Of a stretch of 64,000 nt of DNA, positions 51,704 to 61,778 are shown in pieces. The stretch covers positions 13,454,001-13,518,000 of the forward strand of contig JAYKYS010000007.1 in the NCBI GenBank assembly GCA_036924285.1, given 5' to 3'. A program made the translations under genes and the position numbers. Source of the DNA: Asterella californica (lineage: Eukaryota > Streptophyta > Marchantiopsida > Marchantiales > Aytoniaceae). The notes below the pieces were generated by a model that saw only the letters and a list, made by a program, of their open reading frames with translations, searched no databases and had not been told where the DNA came from. Position 1 is the first letter of the stretch. Each line of letters begins with the position of its first letter.

Positions 51704-52246
51704 TTGATTAGATTGAGTGAGAAAATGAATCACAGTGCTGCCGTACAGGGTGTGGCTGCTGCTCAAGGTGCTCATGTTCAAGGGACTCTTAGTCAAGATG
51801 GGATTGGCTCTCAAGGAGGACCTACGGTAGTCCCAACAGCAACAACACAGCCTGCTATAGACACATCTCTGATTCTTCAAGCGTTGGCTGCTCTGATTCA
51901 GCAACAACCTGCAACTGGAGGAGCTGAGCAGAAATCCACAAAAGTGTTACAAGCAATTGTTGATCGATGTGGGTGATTTGATGGAAGAGACGTTACTAGG
52001 TACATGTGAGAGTATGTGGGTAAGATGGAGCTGGTCAAGGCTCCTGAAATTGAGATAATTTTGAGCTTTGAGTTGACTATTGTCCCTGAACTGAGAGAGA
52101 AGGTGAGAATTCTACAAAGAAGACATCTAGGTGGATGGACTCTGTTTGAACGTGCATTGAGAGAAGAGTTTTTAGAAGAGGATTCTGAAAGAATCACCAG
52201 AAGGACCTTCATGGATTGGATAGCCGTAAGCCTGGACGTACTATGA
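51704..52246 (+). pseudogene. gag: Gag amino part of element F
   Basis: Frames 51704-51976 and 52016-52246 together hold a Gln/Ala-rich lead and then FDGRDVTRYM and GKMELVKAPEIEIILSFELT. TIVPELREKVRILQRR, TLFERALREEFLEEDSERIT and RRTFMDWI follow. Stops at 51976 and near 52007 break it. The pattern matches gag of the lineage to which E belongs. Confidence 0.65.
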
Positions 52247-52734
52247 GATTGAATGAGGTGATTCGTGAGTTTGAGAAGAGGTACTCTCAGCTTTCTGGTC
52301 TAGAGAGGTTGAGGTTGGATGTTAGGAAGACGGAGTTGTTCTTAGAGGCTCTGGATGAATTTACAGCAGACAGACTTTGTTTCATGTTAGCTGATCGTGG
52401 AGCTGAAGGAGGAGTTACGTCCGATTGGAGAAGAGTGGAGGAAGCCGTATCTACTCTTGCTAGACAACGCCGTGGTAGGATGGAAGTGCAACTAGAGACC
52501 TTGCCAGAACAAAGAGTAGCTCCTCATGTTCTAATAGTTCCTCCTATAATATCTCAGGCACCTATAGTGATTCCTCAAGCACCTATAGTGGTTCCCCAAG
52601 TGATTCCTCAAGCGCATGCAGTGCCTATCCCAACACAGAGAGGACCTAGACAGCAGCAGCGACCTGTTGGGAACCAGAATCAAAATAACTTGATTGAAGA
52701 GCTCATTCAACAGTTGAGAGATTTGAGAGTTTAG
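52216..52734 (+). CDS. gag: Gag middle part of element F
   Basis: 172-codon frame with LNEVIREFEKRYSQLSGLER, ELFLEALDEFTADRLCFML, TSDWRRVEEAVSTLARQRRG and then a Pro/Ile/Gln-rich low-complexity tail. Past the stop, a knuckle-like CIWCDNPDHLKT can be read near 52810-52850, interrupted by a stop. The real upstream part is 51704-52246 in another frame. Confidence 0.65.
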   Translation: MDSRKPGRTMRLNEVIREFEKRYSQLSGLERLRLDVRKTELFLEALDEFTADRLCFMLADRGAEGGVTSDWRRVEEAVSTLARQRRGRMEVQLETLPEQRVAPHVLIVPPIISQAPIVIPQAPIVVPQVIPQAHAVPIPTQRGPRQQQRPVGNQNQNNLIEELIQQLRDLRV

Positions 52735-52976
52735 ATGACAGATCTGAGAAGAGACCCACAACCAGTCGTGCCAGGTGCTCGACTTGTAAGAGGAACCTTT
52801 ACCATGAGATGTATTTGGTGCGACAACCCAGATCATCTCAAGACTTAGCGGTTGTCTTGCGAGAGGACGTAGTCAATTATCAGAAGAACAGATTGTATCT
52901 AACCGCCACTAGGTAACCTCTGAACACATAGTTTGGAAGAGGAGGAATGATGAGTTAGCTTCCAGCACTTATTGGT

Positions 52977-53660
52977 GTGAACACTACAGCGATGACTGCG
53001 AGTTCTGTAGAAGTTTATGTATATACTGGGAGAGTTGAGGTGCGCTCTAATCCAACTATGGTTGAGCAAGCTTATGAGGTCTCAGTTGAAATGATGAAGA
53101 GAGGTGCAGAAAGCATTAGGAGGGCTACTGGATGGAGGGACCCAGTAGATGCAACTTCTATTCGAGTGTTTTTAGAAGCGAGTAGTGACCAAGATGTCAT
53201 GGTGGAAGACAAAAGACGACGGGATGCTTCTGATTTAGATGCAGGAGCACCTGATGACAGTGATCGTCCAAGGATTACAAAGAGGAGAGCATCGGAACTA
53301 TCATCATCTATACCAACTGGTAGGTTTCTTGCTGTAGAGGATGTATCCTCTACCTCTACAGCTCCACCACCTACAATAGATCCTATGGAAGATGTGCAAG
53401 ATTTGCCACAAGAGACTACTGCTACTGATAAAGTACGAGGGAAGAGATTTACAACACAAGAGAAGAGGAAGGCTCAGGCTTACAAGTTGGCAGCAGACAT
53501 CGAAACAGCAACAGACTTGCATGCTGTTCTGGAGCAACGCATTTTGGATGCTAGAGTTGAGTTTACTCTTCGTGAGGTACTTGGAAGAGAGTTTCATGAG
53601 TTGATAATTGACATCATGAAGAGAAAGAGGCAGGTGTTGGCTGAACAAGTAAGTAGTTAG
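52977..53660 (+). CDS. Gag-protease linker of element F
   Basis: 227-codon frame, acidic and Ser/Thr-rich in the middle. It ends with a helical block (YKLAADIETATDLHAVLEQR, REVLGREFHELIIDIMKRKR) that is conserved before the protease in this lineage, as far as I recall. No catalytic motif is present. Confidence 0.6.
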   Translation: MNTTAMTASSVEVYVYTGRVEVRSNPTMVEQAYEVSVEMMKRGAESIRRATGWRDPVDATSIRVFLEASSDQDVMVEDKRRRDASDLDAGAPDDSDRPRITKRRASELSSSIPTGRFLAVEDVSSTSTAPPPTIDPMEDVQDLPQETTATDKVRGKRFTTQEKRKAQAYKLAADIETATDLHAVLEQRILDARVEFTLREVLGREFHELIIDIMKRKRQVLAEQVSS

Positions 53661-54307
53661 ATGGTTGGAGCAATAGATGCTATTGGTATTGATGGGTTCA
53701 AGGATGATAAGTATGAAGCATGGGTTGCTGGTCCTGCTGTTACTGAGAAGATGAAGAGTTTGAGGAGGATAAGTCAAGCACAAACAGCGATTTCAAACAG
53801 AAGCACTGGGCACGAGCGGCAACAAAGACGCAGGTTCGACTTGGAGGATTTTCTGAACCCGTACCTGCACTTGTGGACCACGGGTCAGAAATCAACATCA
53901 TTTCTAAGGAGGTGTATGAGAAGGGGCAATGACCAATTGAAAGGAATCATGGTTGGGTACTTCGTGCTGCAAATAATCAAAAGGGTGAGTTATACGGAGC
54001 CTGTCCCAATATGCGTGTAACGATTGTAGATGTAGAGGTTGATCAACATTTCTTTGTACAGTCGTCTGCCTCTTATCCTGTCATATTGGGCCAGCCTTAC
54101 ATCACCGCTGTTCGAACGGAGACAAAGGTGATGAACAATGTATCTCATTATGCCAGAGTTCGGAGTCCTGATGACAAGTACTCAGTACAATTTTTGATTG
54201 TTCATTCAAGACATGAGCGGAATCGACAAACCCTTAGGGATTCTCAGACAAAGAGATGCAAGGGTTTTCGCAGTCCACTCCTGCAGAGCGGGAAGACATG
54301 GGTGTAG
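53661..54307 (+). pseudogene. pol: Protease of element F
   Basis: In broken frames the sequence reads PALVDHGSEINIISKEVYEK (about 53860-53920). It then gives NHGWVLRAANNQKGELYGAC and MRVTIVDVEVDQHFFVQSSA, with SYPVILGQPYITAVRTETKV at 54011-54150. The active-site triplet is DHG rather than DSG or DTG. This variant is what I remember for this Ty3 lineage. A TGA near 53930 and frame changes disable it. Confidence 0.65.
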
Positions 54308-54417
54308 AACCTACTATTGAGATCACGTTAGAGTTAGTACACAAGGTAGAAAGGTCGAAAGCGAGACATGTATAGAGGCTCGGAGACATGTGTAGTGTAC
54401 AGAGTTGACAGTCTGGA

Positions 54418-54699
54418 TTGCTGATGTTTGAGGACGATGGGTGGAGTCAGTTTACAAGAGTTGAAGACATGGAGGAAAATACAAAAAGATGGATGGTGAA
54501 ACTTGTATCAGAGCTGTGGCGTGCATGGGTTCTACCTGAAGATGATGTGATTTTTGACTTGTTTGAAGAGTTTGTGTCTGTACAGTCAGTTGCTAGTTGG
54601 TTGGACAGTGTAAGCAGATTGATGGAAGAGAGAGATGATATGATGGTGATCCCTATCCACTCCCGACAAATATATGAGGAGATTGCTGCATATTTGTGA
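54418..54699 (+). CDS. Unassigned pol-linker ORF of element F
   Basis: 93-codon frame (MLMFEDDGWSQFTRVEDMEE...). It is acidic, with Trp-rich patches, and lies between protease and RT. I cannot assign a function. Its position suggests a linker domain of the polyprotein. Confidence 0.4.
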   Translation: MLMFEDDGWSQFTRVEDMEENTKRWMVKLVSELWRAWVLPEDDVIFDLFEEFVSVQSVASWLDSVSRLMEERDDMMVIPIHSRQIYEEIAAYL

Positions 54700-54779
54700 T
54701 TTTTCTCTCATCCAATGCAAAACAATGAGAGAATAGAATCAGTCTGTTGGTGTGCACTCCCTCAGGAAGCAGACATCCA

Positions 54780-55190
54780 CGAGAAGTACAAATCTATACC
54801 AAAAAAGGTGAAGTCGGTAGCAACTCAACTACCTGCTAACTCCTAGCAGCATGTATAATTAGTGGGAACTGAGTCTATATTGCGTGATCATAGACAAGTA
54901 AGGCATCACCGAGGAGACGGTGAAGGAGCTCTCGATAGGAGGGATGATTTTCTGACAGAGGTTGAGAATACAAATTTTGAGCAGATGATAGTAGATCTTG
55001 GTTAAACCTTTTCCTTTTCATCAGGAGAGATAAGTTGTGTGGATCCAAAGGTGATAGCGCCTATGATTATATTCACAATCCTTCATGTGCTTTGGGATCT
55101 GAAATCGATTCCAGTTCCTCGTGCCTTGTTGCCTAAATTTATTGAGTTGCTGAAAGAGAAAGTATGGATGGGGATACTTGAGTTGTCAGT
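54780..55190 (+). pseudogene. pol: RT amino end of element F
   Basis: Readable blocks are KKVKSVATQLPAN, then DFLTEVENTNFEQMI and CVDPKVIAPMIIFTI. WDLKSIPVPRALLPKFIELL and KEKVWMGILELS follow. These are the start of RT in the lineage of E, up to the point where the partner strand motif should follow. From 55190 the open frame continues to 55461 but with hydrophobic residues and no RT motifs, so the element ends there. Confidence 0.65.
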
Positions 55191-56245
55191 TAAAAAGTTC
55201 AAGAACTGGCGGAGCATCCTTAGCTATTCCGCCAGTAAGCTAATCGTGACTCTTTGCTTCTGCATTCCTGCTATCGTTTTTTTGTGTCTGAGCACATCTG
55301 CTACTGTGGATATCCTTGCGCTTATAAGTCTCCGCTATCTTATCGCACCAATCTTGATATGGATCCCCATCGCTCTTACGAAATTGAGTACAAGATTGTC
55401 CAGAATCTGTCACCTAGTAGCTTGGGGTCGTGTCTTGATCATATCAACCACTTACTTATAAACTACAGGCATATATTGTTATTCTTTTCTTTGTAATAAC
55501 AATATATTGTAATACACATATATTATATTGTTATTACATGAATGAAATAACAATATATTTTGAATCATATATATATTTTTAAACGCACACAAAATACTAT
55601 CATTTGGAGTCCAAGATTGTACTTGATCCGTAATGTATATGTTGCAAGTATGTATGTCTATGTTTCAAATAATGATATATGTTGAGTCATGTATGTTTTT
55701 TGGAAAGAACCGTCCTGGTATGATGTACACCTGAATTTCTAGACGATCTATAATAACATCTTGGACGCTAGCACTTCTCTCGGACCTTGACTCGTTCATC
55801 ACTTCTTTTGCAACTGGAGTTAAACCAACCCCTTTGCTTCTTTTTCCTCTCTTGGATATTTGTTTTTGAATTGTCAGAAAACACGAGCAGTTAGTAATGT
55901 AGTCTATTTCTTTTCATGAGTTTAACAGATGATAAAACTTGGACCTTCATGATCATCAACACCTAGTAGAAAAAATAAAATACAATACCAAACAAAATAT
56001 AAAAACCCCATAAAAGTTGGTGCATCCACCCCCAGGTTTCCTTAAGCAAATCGAAATGGGTGTACAATCCTCTCCTTCCCACTGTAGTGCTGCTTCTTCT
56101 GCAAGCGGCTGTAAGAGGCTTCAGTCGTAGCATCCAGAGGTCGCACAGATTTCACTGTTCGTGTTGTTGTAGCATAAATGACGTTGGCCTTCGTTCCCAG
56201 CCGCTTTCAATATAGATCATGTCATTACTTAGAGACGTATCAGCC
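55191..56245. other. AT-rich intergenic stretch with two hairpins
   Basis: No gene is recognised. Two foldbacks share the same stem: 55471-55483 with 55495-55507 (13 bases) and 55524-55535 with 55546-55557 (12 bases), both built on TATTGTTATT/AATAACAATA. The rest is AT-rich without long frames. Confidence 0.6.
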
Positions 56246-56608
56246 CTATGTCCGAACTTCTATAAGAAGAGGTCCTTCGTCCATATCAATGTTATCCATA
56301 GATATTTTTTGTTCTTCTCGTTCGCTGTTATCTTTGGATGTGTCTTCTGTTTCAGCTTCTGATCTATGTGTTTTCTTTTCTTCTTCTGATTCGCTTTGTG
56401 AGTTGTGATTGTTATTTTCTTCTTGAACAACACTTTCTACAAGATTCAACTCAAGACTGGTAACTGAGACTAGTTTGCGTCCGACTCTCAAGAATCCTCC
56501 ATCAGTGAAAATAACAGGCTCTGCTTCAAGAGGAGTAACTTCGTGATCGTGAACGTAAGCTTTTCTCTCCAAACATTCAAGAAAAGAAGTAATTAGAGAC
56601 ATGAGCAA
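56246..56608 (-). CDS. Hypothetical acidic ORF, possibly an exon
   Basis: 120-codon frame. The middle (EVTPLEAEPVIFTDGGFLRV) looks coded and the end is a Glu/Ser-rich tail (SESEEEKKTHRSEAETED). Upstream, at 56640-56700, a short open piece (QYWIDKGYEPTE) ends at a GT. It could splice in frame to RKAYVHDHEV at about 56570. That would make this the last exon of a broken or real gene. No family is recognised. Confidence 0.25.
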   Translation of the reverse strand: MLMSLITSFLECLERKAYVHDHEVTPLEAEPVIFTDGGFLRVGRKLVSVTSLELNLVESVVQEENNNHNSQSESEEEKKTHRSEAETEDTSKDNSEREEQKISMDNIDMDEGPLLIEVRT

Positions 56609-58595
56609 GTAACTATGAAACTGTACACAAATATTTAACAGTATTGCAACACACCTTTATAGTTACCTCTGTTGGCTCGTAACCTTTGTCAATCCAATAC
56701 TGCACTGTGTAACTTCAGCCTAGTGATGTTTGCCGTGTAAGATGCACACCACTTAGAATAATATGCTGTTGCTTTTTCCTTTATCGTATCTGCGTCCTTT
56801 ACTCCTCTCTGATGCATATTCTCAACCTACATGTAATAAATTATTAGAGAAAGTTCAGTATAACTCATGTACACATCATTTCATTCACACAGCAGATAAA
56901 GTAATTTCACTTTTCGTAGTATCATTTCCATTTGATACTTTCTTCTCCTCCACCATTTTGTTGGAAAATGACCTGAAGATCGATCTATGGCATTCACGGA
57001 CCGAGTTGGTGGTCTTTGATTTCCTGTTTTAAATCTAGGTCTTCCACGTCTAGCTGTTGTCGGTATCAATTCATGAAATTTTCAAAAATGTTTTTGAAAC
57101 ATTCACGGTTTTGCCACGAGGTACAATGTTCAGTATCCTGGATAAGGCACCTGAAATGTAACCTTCTTGAGTTATCATCATATGATCCCAGTGTTGATCT
57201 TGTACTGCATCAAAAAGATTTGATACACTGCAAAAATCCATAAGTGAGAAGGGACAGAAGCAAGAGCAGTCCAGAGAGAACGAGAAGAGATACTAGAGAG
57301 CTACGAAACGGACGCTAGAGCTTCTGGAATTGGATCTCTGATTAGAGTTAATATCAATGGGATCATCATCCTACGTCTTTTGATTAGCTTTGTACATAGA
57401 TGCAAAATAATCCTACATGCAGCAGAGATAGACATGCAACTCTCTGACACTTGAAACTGAAAACAAAGATAGTTCTGAGTAGCCTCCTACGGCTGGCGCT
57501 GCTGGTTGAGTTTTGGAACTGCTCTTCACTACCGTACTAGCTTCACATAAGAATGGAACATTATCTAGATTGGATTCAAACCATGAATGAATAAGATTAC
57601 GAAGAGCTGAAAAAGAACAGAGCAGTTTATTCTATTGAGCACACGCAGATGAAAAAAAGTGCATGTTATGAATATACCTTCGGTCAATTACAGCTACCAC
57701 CGTTCCAGGGAATAGCGATTCTAATTCTAAGTTTACACGCTGATTCGTAACCTATCACGAATCCTCCTCCTCGCTGTTTGTTCGGTTGTGCTTTCACGAA
57801 GAAAACCCCAATGAAACATATCGTTACTCGTCGCTTTCCCGCAAAAATATGGTAAACATGTTTCACCTCGCGGCATTCTGGAATGGAGATAGTATACATA
57901 CTTTAAATAAAGCATATAGCTTAGACATACAGTCACATACTATATGTCTTATCATGATATTATCACAATGGACCCATGATATACTCCAGGTACATTCTGT
58001 ACTGTTTCTTAATTGAACATCTTACACGCGCGAGAACAATTAAGATGAGTAGAGTTAAGGGTTTAGGGCGCAGTTCTTGTCTCCTATGTGAGAGAGGGTA
58101 TGCCGCTATGGGGTTTAGGAGATAGTGTTCACAGCGAGACTCTAAGTTAATTCACGGGCTGCGCAGGGAGCAGGCAACAGCATTAATTGCTAATCGCAAT
58201 CAGTAGTTACGGAGGACGAATAGACCTGAGAGGCCTAGTGCTCTAGTAGTGGTCGCTCCACGCCATTCTAGGCAGATGTCGTTGGGTCGAATCTTTCTAG
58301 CAGTCTGTGTAGGACACCCGGCAGAGCAAACTGCGAATACACGCCCTAAATAACAAACAACTCACACCCAAAATAATCTCCGGATATATCTCCAGAGCAT
58401 CACTGTCATCAGTCATCGTTGGATGATTGGAGTCCTCATTACGCAACCCAGGGACATTAAATTCGTCCGGTAATTCGTGCTTGATGTACGACGGGACAGT
58501 AAGTACTCCTACTCACAGTAGATGGGATATGAAGGAACATGAACCGCTCGATGATCTTGTATACTTTCGAGTTCGGTCTGAGGCTTTCGACATAC
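56609..58595. other. Low-copy stretch without a supported gene
   Basis: Short frames only, none with a recognised motif. Apparent exons on the minus strand near 57413-57900 do not join in frame. A tRNA-like piece (near 58225-58310) is treated as a finding. Confidence 0.4.
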
Positions 58596-58605
58596 AGTAT
58601 TCCTC

Positions 58606-59008
58606 CAGTTATTAACTTGGTCAGGCCCATGCGCCATTGTTCTTACTTGGTCGGGCCCCTCATTTTCTTTCTTTCTTGGTCAGCCCATGACAAATAGTAG
58701 GCAGTCATCTTGCCAGCGTGACAGGATTCTTGAGTTGGATGGTTTGTGTGGTTGACATGGCAATAGAGGTGGTCGACAGTTTTCCCCAACATGTCGAGAC
58801 ACATCGAATATCTACATTGTTGAATATCCACGTCATCGCATCATCGAACGTCCATGTCATCCTCAAGTACTTCATTTAATCACCCACGGCTGACATGGCA
58901 GTCGTAAACTGTCTATTACCAGTCATGGACCTGACCAAGAGAGACGAGAAAGGAAAGAGCCCGACCAAGTAAGAAATATGGCGCATGGCCTGACCAAGTT
59001 AATAACTG
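58606..59008. mobile_element. 403-bp MITE with 10-bp target duplication
   Basis: The ends are inverted repeats of about 50 bases starting CAGTTATTAACTTGGTCAGG, with one gap and a few mismatches. Direct copies of AGTATTCCTC flank it (58596-58605 and 59009-59018). Each end carries three copies of CTTGGTC(A/G)G. There is no coding capacity. A 10-base duplication and long terminal inverted repeats fit Mutator-like DNA transposons best; P or other superfamilies remain possible. Confidence 0.85.
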
Positions 59009-59018
59009 AGTATTCCTC

Positions 59019-61328
59019 ACAAGATTTGAGTCCACTGTTCAGTGAGTTCAATGAGTCAGTAGTCAATACGTAGAACCACACAGACGTCAAAACTGATTAT
59101 CCACACGCGAGATGGACTCGTTCGTGTGGTCTCAAGACGAACCGACAAGTTCCCGATCGGACGAAGATCAAGAGGTACTGATCGGTGGATTCGGTGCTTC
59201 CTCTTGGAATGGGAGGAATACTGACGAAACCGGTGAGGGCAATAGCAGTCAATTGTAATGTCTCCCACGAGGACGACAGTTTACTTCCTCGCTACTGCTG
59301 TTCATAGTGTGCTCTATGAACACTCAACTAACAGCAACATCCAGCAGATCTCATACACATGGAAGATCTTCCTACATTCTAGACCAGCAGGACTTGTAGG
59401 CTCCCAATCAGAGACGATCACGCGTCCTAGCCCCAAGATTCTCACGTATAAAAGTGTGATCTACCCAACAACATCAATTTACTTGATTTTATTCTAGCTT
59501 CCTAAGGTTCACTGTTCAGCGTATAGGTGGCCAAGAGTTTTAGGGTACACAACTGAAATCAAGCAGTGATGCTTGCACGCTTAAATACAGTCACACGCCA
59601 GTTCTACTGGTACAGTGAGTATGAGTCCTTTGGACTCACGATCTACTACTGGCCAGAATCCAGATACGGTAAAACTTCCATCTTTGCGCAGCAACTACCG
59701 TAGTGACTTTCCATTTCGCGCAGCCTCTTGCTCGAATATTAAATTTGGACACACGGTACAATCGCGCAATCACAGAATGAGTAACAGAATCAAGTAAATC
59801 GCGTCTTCGTCCTCAGACTGAGAAATACTGTTAACATACCGCTTGTTGGACACAAATGTACATAATGAGGTGGAAATATGGGAAAACTGTCGTGTTCAAA
59901 ATGCAAAATATATAAATATATTTTAAACTTCACTAAAGATGTTCAAGCAGTCCAGTTAGAAGACATTCACTAGATATCTGGCAAGTGCATTAGTTCTAAC
60001 TTGAGGTTTCGGTAACCTGACTACTAAAACATATCTGGCACCAGATAGGTTTTAGTACCAGATGAATTGTCTTCGACTGAAAACTTACGACTTCCAAAGT
60101 TTTTCGTATCTTCGCGTTTCTTCTCAAGTTTTTCGGGCTGCGCGAAATCAAGTTAAGCGGGAAATGGTAAGTCACTACGGTATGCGAAATGACCGAATCC
60201 ATTCAGATCAACCATGCTAGGACTATCGTTGCAGTGATTTCTTGCTGAGGTCCGTATCTCCTTCCACCAGCTCATCACTCTCTCTATCTTTCCCGTAATA
60301 TAATTGACGCATCTTTGCTCCATTCGAATCCATGCAGTCATGGAAACGAGCTTCCGTCTAGTAGACTCCCTTCAGACACAATGGGCCGCGCAGATTGATT
60401 ATTCAGTATTCGCAAGACTGCCAGACCGACAATGTGCCGCCCACAGCTATGGCACGTTTCTCTGTAATTCCATCCGGGTTTGGACTATGGTAGTACGGAT
60501 AAGAATATTATATGAGCATTAGACAGGTTGCGACGCAATTAAGAAGTTGTAGATCTTAAATAACAAAATAATTCTTGCACTCCGAGTGCCCGACAGGATA
60601 TTGACGCCGAGTACCAGCCACCGGTAGTATTTGTTCTTTATTCAGGTGAAGAAACATACTTTCAACAGGAGAATATAAAGTGCAGCGCTTGAAGCGATTT
60701 CTCTCTCTATCTTCGTAGCTGCACCTTACGTAATACATTTGCTCATTACGATTGAGCTCACTCCACATTACAGACACTTCCTAACGCCCGAGGAGGTATC
60801 GGAATTCCATTTAGAACCAGTTTTTGCTTTCTACTAAATGTCACAATAGTTCTATCTCATAATCCGAACAAAATCGTTACATACAGTGGACTCCAGTTGA
60901 ACTCCGGGAGCTCCATCGCTATAGCCGTTGATAACATTGAGTGCGCAGCTCCGTCTTGACCCCATCGTCCATCTCGTCTGAATTGGACTTGCATTATCCT
61001 CGTGGTGTCTTTCGATTCTCTTGCGACTGCATGGCAGCAAACTCAAGAGCCTTCGAGATCAACAAGCTGTCCGCTCTTTTCTCTTGTCGCTGATTTGATT
61101 TAAACGGGAGGTCAATATTTCGATGGAGAATTGCACTCGAGATTTCTTCAAAATACTACCACCCGTCTGCGGCCGTCTGCCCGTGGCGCCGGAGACAGGT
61201 AGTGTCGTGTACTTACATGTCGTTTAGAGCTCATCCTAGCGCGTGCGCAAGTACTGCTGTGTTTTCCAGCTGCAACTGAATCCACATAAAAAGTTCATAC
61301 CCACTTGCTCGGTCGCCCTTACTGTGAC
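59019..61328. other. Low-copy stretch, no gene seen
   Basis: No convincing coding frame. A TATAAAAG motif lies at 59447-59454 (plus) without an ORF downstream. AT-rich runs occur near 59900-59935. Nothing repetitive within the window was noticed. Confidence 0.4.
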
Positions 61329-61778
61329 TCACGACGGATTTCCTAACCGATTGCTCCCTGGACTGGGTCCCCTGGGCGGTGGTCGCGTGTTTCTGGGGAG
61401 CATCTGAAATGATGGTGCCTTCCGGAATCCTCTCTGGATCTCATCTCCCGTCGTTTCGTGCTTCGAATGTCTCGGCAACTCCGAATCTACTTCCTGGTCT
61501 TTCATACTGTCCGTATTCAACCCTGAAGAAGTTGACGTTTGGGGTTGCCCCTGGTTTTCGATAGGAGGAGTGAATAGAGGCTGCACACGAACGCTGTGTG
61601 GTATAGAGGAGTTTAACAATCTCCCTTGATTTTGGTACCAAGTCGAGGCGATATGGAAGCCGGATGCTCCTGGAATCGGCCTGCTGCACGATACGGATGG
61701 AGGTTTAAACAGAAACACTAAAATCACCACAGCCCACAGTCGTGTCCAGTAACAATCAGACATGGCTTTGAGTGCCAT
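61329..61778 (-). CDS. Putative secreted peptide precursor (IDA/CLE-like)
   Basis: 149-codon frame. Residues 1-31 look like a signal peptide: Lys and Arg early, hydrophobic core LWAVVILVFLF, then PPSVSCS. The middle is variable, polar and low in structure. Near the end is FQMLPRNTRPPPRGPSPGSN, followed by RLGNPS and stop. Without gaps it fits the IDA/IDL pattern F..LP(K/R)....PP.GPS...N, and its last 12 residues fit the CLE spacing R..P.GP.P.SN. Such precursors are cut to a short apoplastic peptide sensed by a leucine-rich-repeat receptor kinase. IDA and CLE precursors are usually about 80-120 residues, so this is long. No other gene is adjacent. Alternative: a chance ORF. Confidence 0.4.
   Translation of the reverse strand: MALKAMSDCYWTRLWAVVILVFLFKPPSVSCSRPIPGASGFHIASTWYQNQGRLLNSSIPHSVRVQPLFTPPIENQGQPQTSTSSGLNTDSMKDQEVDSELPRHSKHETTGDEIQRGFRKAPSFQMLPRNTRPPPRGPSPGSNRLGNPS

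Larger units (their letters stand above)
50471..55190 (+). mobile_element. Element F: fungal-like Ty3 element, 5' part only
   Basis: Plus-strand element of the same lineage as E. It comprises a probable 5' LTR (50471-51658), a primer-like site (51661-51680), gag (51704 to about 52900), a gag-protease linker (52977-53660), protease (about 53840-54300) and the start of RT (to about 55190). The RT catalytic part, RNase H, integrase and 3' LTR are absent. Many stops and shifts are present. F and E overlap in no domain, so they could derive from one family. Confidence 0.75.

Noticed and set aside
55191..55461. Hydrophobic ORF end that looks like a membrane protein
   Set aside because: It is the chance continuation of the RT start of element F into AT-rich DNA. 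No start codon or conserved motif supports a separate gene.
57413..57900. Apparent two-exon minus-strand gene with plausible GT/AG borders
   Set aside because: The frame that is open before the donor (VVAVIDR) meets a stop directly after the acceptor. The frame that is open after the acceptor needs an upstream phase containing stops.
58055..58115. Telomere-like GGGTTTAGGG words
   Set aside because: Only isolated single copies; no array.
59447..59454. TATAAAAG promoter
   Set aside because: No coding frame or other promoter element downstream supports it.
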